From IH12 sp041987265 (GTDB taxonomy: Bacteria; Pseudomonadota; Alphaproteobacteria; Caulobacterales; Hyphomonadaceae), in the NCBI GenBank assembly GCA_041987265.1, contig JBHIWT010000181.1, forward strand, positions 1 through 6,966: 6,966 nt of DNA, read 5' to 3'. Positions 6,090 to 6,966 of the stretch are shown piece after piece; position 1 is the first letter of the stretch; the number at the start of each line of letters is the position of its first letter. The position numbers were made by a program, and so were the translations under genes. Under the pieces are notes generated by a model that worked only from the letters and a program-made list of their open reading frames with translations, did not search any database and was not told the origin of the DNA.

Positions 6090-6121
6090 TTTCTTTCTAA
6101 GAATCAGATTCAAGAAAGAAG
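6090..6121. repeat. AT-rich imperfect palindrome, candidate unwinding element or hemE leader hairpin
   Basis: The left arm TTCTTTCT (6091-6098) pairs with AGAAAGAA (6113-6120) and the inner GAATC (6101-6105) with GATTC (6107-6111), with two unpaired A's on one side, one A on the other and a single A at the centre. A T:G pair could add to each end. Bases 6091-6120 are 27% GC (8 of 30), far below the surroundings. If transcribed it would form a hairpin ending about 25 bases before the hemE start. As DNA it could be the unwinding element. Both inner halves are GANTC sites. Confidence 0.6.
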
Positions 6122-6135
6122 GGCTGTGTTGTTCG

Positions 6136-6140
6136 AAGGG
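6136..6140 (+). promoter_or_regulatory. Ribosome binding site deciding the GTG start of hemE
   Basis: AAGGG (6136-6140, within GAAGGG) lies six bases before GTG at 6147. A second purine run (GAAGGG, 6118-6123) precedes in-frame GTG (6126) and TTG (6129) codons, but its spacings (two and five bases) are poorer. Confidence 0.6.
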
Positions 6141-6146
6141 CGAAGC

Positions 6147-6966
6147 GTGACACTCAAGAGCAAGTCGCTTCTCAACGTTCTGGGCGGTGAGATCAGCAAC
6201 CCTCCTCCGGTATGGATGATGCGTCAGGCTGGACGGCATCTTCCGGAGTATCTGGAGCTTCGCGCCCGGGCGAAAGACTTCCTCGATTTCTGCTATTCCC
6301 CTTCCCTCGCGGCTGAAGCCACGCTGCAGCCCATTCGGCGCTATGGCATGGATGGCGCGATACTTTTTGCGGATATCCTGCTCATCCTCGACGCGATGGG
6401 CCGCAAGGTGGAGTTCATCAAAGGCGAAGGCCCGCGGGTTCAGCCGATCGTGTCAGCGGCGGAACTGGATCAGGAGCCGCTGGAGCATGTGCTGTCGCGG
6501 CTGGCGCCGGTCGGGGAAACCGTGGAACGCGTCAGTTCCCGGCTAGGCGAACGCACGACCCTGATCGGTTTTGCCGGGGCGCCCTGGACGGTTGCGATCT
6601 ATGCGCTGGAGGGCCGTGGTGGAACCGACAAGACCATGCCGCGACGGTTTGGCTACGAACAACCTGAGGAACTCGACGCGATCCTGGCGCTGCTGGTTGA
6701 AGCTACCGCGCATTATCTGGTGATGCAGGCCAGGGCTGGGGCCGATGCGCTGATGTTGTTTGAAAGCTGGGCTGAAGGGTTGCCGGAGGATGCGTTTGCA
6801 CGATGGGTCGTTGAACCGACCCTGCGACTGGTCGCTCGGGTTCGAGAGTTGGGGGTGGAGCTGCCGATCATTGGTTTCCCCAGGGGATGTGGCGGGTTGT
6901 TGCTTGATTATGCCGAACGATCTGGCGTTACGGCTGTCGGGATCGATACTGCGGCTTCATTGAGAT
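6147..6966 (+). CDS. hemE: Uroporphyrinogen decarboxylase, 3' end beyond the window
   Basis: 273 codons are present of about 345 expected, and the frame is open to the window edge. HemE decarboxylates the four acetate side chains of uroporphyrinogen III to give coproporphyrinogen III in the cytosolic part of haem (and chlorophyll) synthesis. Signature 1 is clear: PVWMMRQAGRHLPEY (21-35), with the substrate-binding arginines. FADILLILDAMG (74-85) carries the catalytic-site aspartate, here FAD rather than the usual FSD. Signature 2 is GFAGAPWTVAIYALEG (141-156). FESWAE (205-210) and GFPRG (243-247) follow. GTG at 6147 is chosen for its Shine-Dalgarno and because the protein then starts MTLKSKSLLNVLGGE, the expected distance before signature 1. 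It is transcribed away from the proposed origin, and its promoter must lie within the origin gap, as in Caulobacter. Confidence 0.95.
   Translation, partial: MTLKSKSLLNVLGGEISNPPPVWMMRQAGRHLPEYLELRARAKDFLDFCYSPSLAAEATLQPIRRYGMDGAILFADILLILDAMGRKVEFIKGEGPRVQPIVSAAELDQEPLEHVLSRLAPVGETVERVSSRLGERTTLIGFAGAPWTVAIYALEGRGGTDKTMPRRFGYEQPEELDAILALLVEATAHYLVMQARAGADALMLFESWAEGLPEDAFARWVVEPTLRLVARVRELGVELPIIGFPRGCGGLLLDYAERSGVTAVGIDTAASLR

Larger units (their letters stand above)
5847..6111. promoter_or_regulatory. Cluster of nine GANTC (CcrM-type methylation) sites
   Basis: GANTC begins at 5847, 5853, 5932, 5937, 6031, 6049, 6085, 6101 and 6107: nine sites in 265 bases. By hand I count about 14 in the rest of the window. 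Several are in close pairs (starts 5 to 6 bases apart), and the last two are mirror images (GAATC, one A, GATTC) at the centre of a palindrome. In alphaproteobacteria CcrM methylates the adenine of GANTC late in the cell cycle, so an origin stays hemimethylated after firing. Such a cluster could report replication state, as Dam/GATC does at E. coli oriC. The sites are directly visible; the role is inference. Confidence 0.8.
5762..6146. other. Proposed chromosomal replication origin (oriC), non-coding gap between the DUF299 gene and hemE
   Basis: This is the only long non-coding stretch in the window (385 bases). It lies between divergent hemE and DUF299 genes, the neighbourhood of the Caulobacter crescentus origin. 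It contains a consensus DnaA box (5821-5829), a one-mismatch box (5897-5905), two partial boxes (5857-5865 and, on the minus strand, 6040-6047), an IHF-like site (6063-6075), a 33% GC segment (6061-6120) that could be the unwinding element, and nine GANTC sites. Genes on both sides are transcribed outward. By eye the plus strand is rich in G to the right and C to the left, but that is confounded by gene direction. Only two good DnaA boxes is few, so box calls rest partly on context. Both flanking promoters must also lie here, although I cannot place them securely. Confidence 0.75.

Noticed and set aside
6126..6146. Upstream hemE starts (GTG 6126, TTG 6129)
   Set aside because: Their ribosome binding site spacing is poorer than that of GTG 6147, and the seven extra residues do not look like a conserved N-terminus. 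They remain possible.
1..6966. Mobile elements, CRISPR arrays, tRNA or rRNA genes, defence genes
   Set aside because: I found no transposase or integrase motifs, no regularly spaced repeats and no tRNA-like or rRNA segments; the content is conserved housekeeping genes.

Overview
The window looks like chromosomal DNA from an alphaproteobacterium of the Caulobacterales/Maricaulales/Hyphomonadales kind (moderately GC-rich, roughly 60% by eye). The evidence is gene order: hemE and a DUF299 kinase/pyrophosphorylase gene (ppsR-like) diverge from a non-coding gap and are followed on the left by maf, aroE, coaE, dnaQ and secB. In Caulobacter crescentus the replication origin lies between hemE and this same neighbourhood. 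The family assignments come from motifs I can read; the taxonomic placement is inference.

Layout, left to right. (1) Positions 1-1494, minus strand: the end of a short conserved hypothetical gene, an Smr-domain protein, and a membrane-anchored Tim44-like (TimA-type) protein that starts with TTG. (2) 1495-1654: a divergent promoter gap. (3) 1655-2194, plus strand: secB. (4) 2211-5761, minus strand: a tight operon transcribed ppsR-like, maf, aroE, coaE, dnaQ. The first three junctions are 4-base stop/start overlaps (GTGA, ATGA, ATGA). The last, coaE/dnaQ, is an unusual 82-base overlap. (5) 5762-6146: a non-coding gap of 385 bases, proposed as the chromosomal origin. It holds one consensus DnaA box, one near-consensus box, weaker box-like sites, an IHF-like site, an AT-rich palindrome and a dense cluster of GANTC sites. 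(6) 6147 to the end, plus strand: hemE with a GTG start, cut off by the window edge after 273 codons.

Together the genes cover replication (origin, DnaQ proofreading subunit), tetrapyrrole synthesis (HemE), aromatic amino acid precursor synthesis (AroE), CoA synthesis (CoaE), control of PEP/pyruvate flux (the PpsR-like protein), nucleotide quality control (Maf) and envelope protein handling (SecB, the Tim44-like protein). All genes except secB point away from the proposed origin, as expected for highly transcribed genes near an origin.

No exotic mobile or defence system is visible. The strongest unusual signal is nine GANTC (CcrM methylation) sites within 265 bases of the proposed origin, against about 14 in the remaining 6.7 kb, in an origin with no TTAA tetranucleotide and so no recognisable CtrA box. 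Second is the coaE/dnaQ overlap, which one extra G in a G4 run would convert into an ordinary operon junction.
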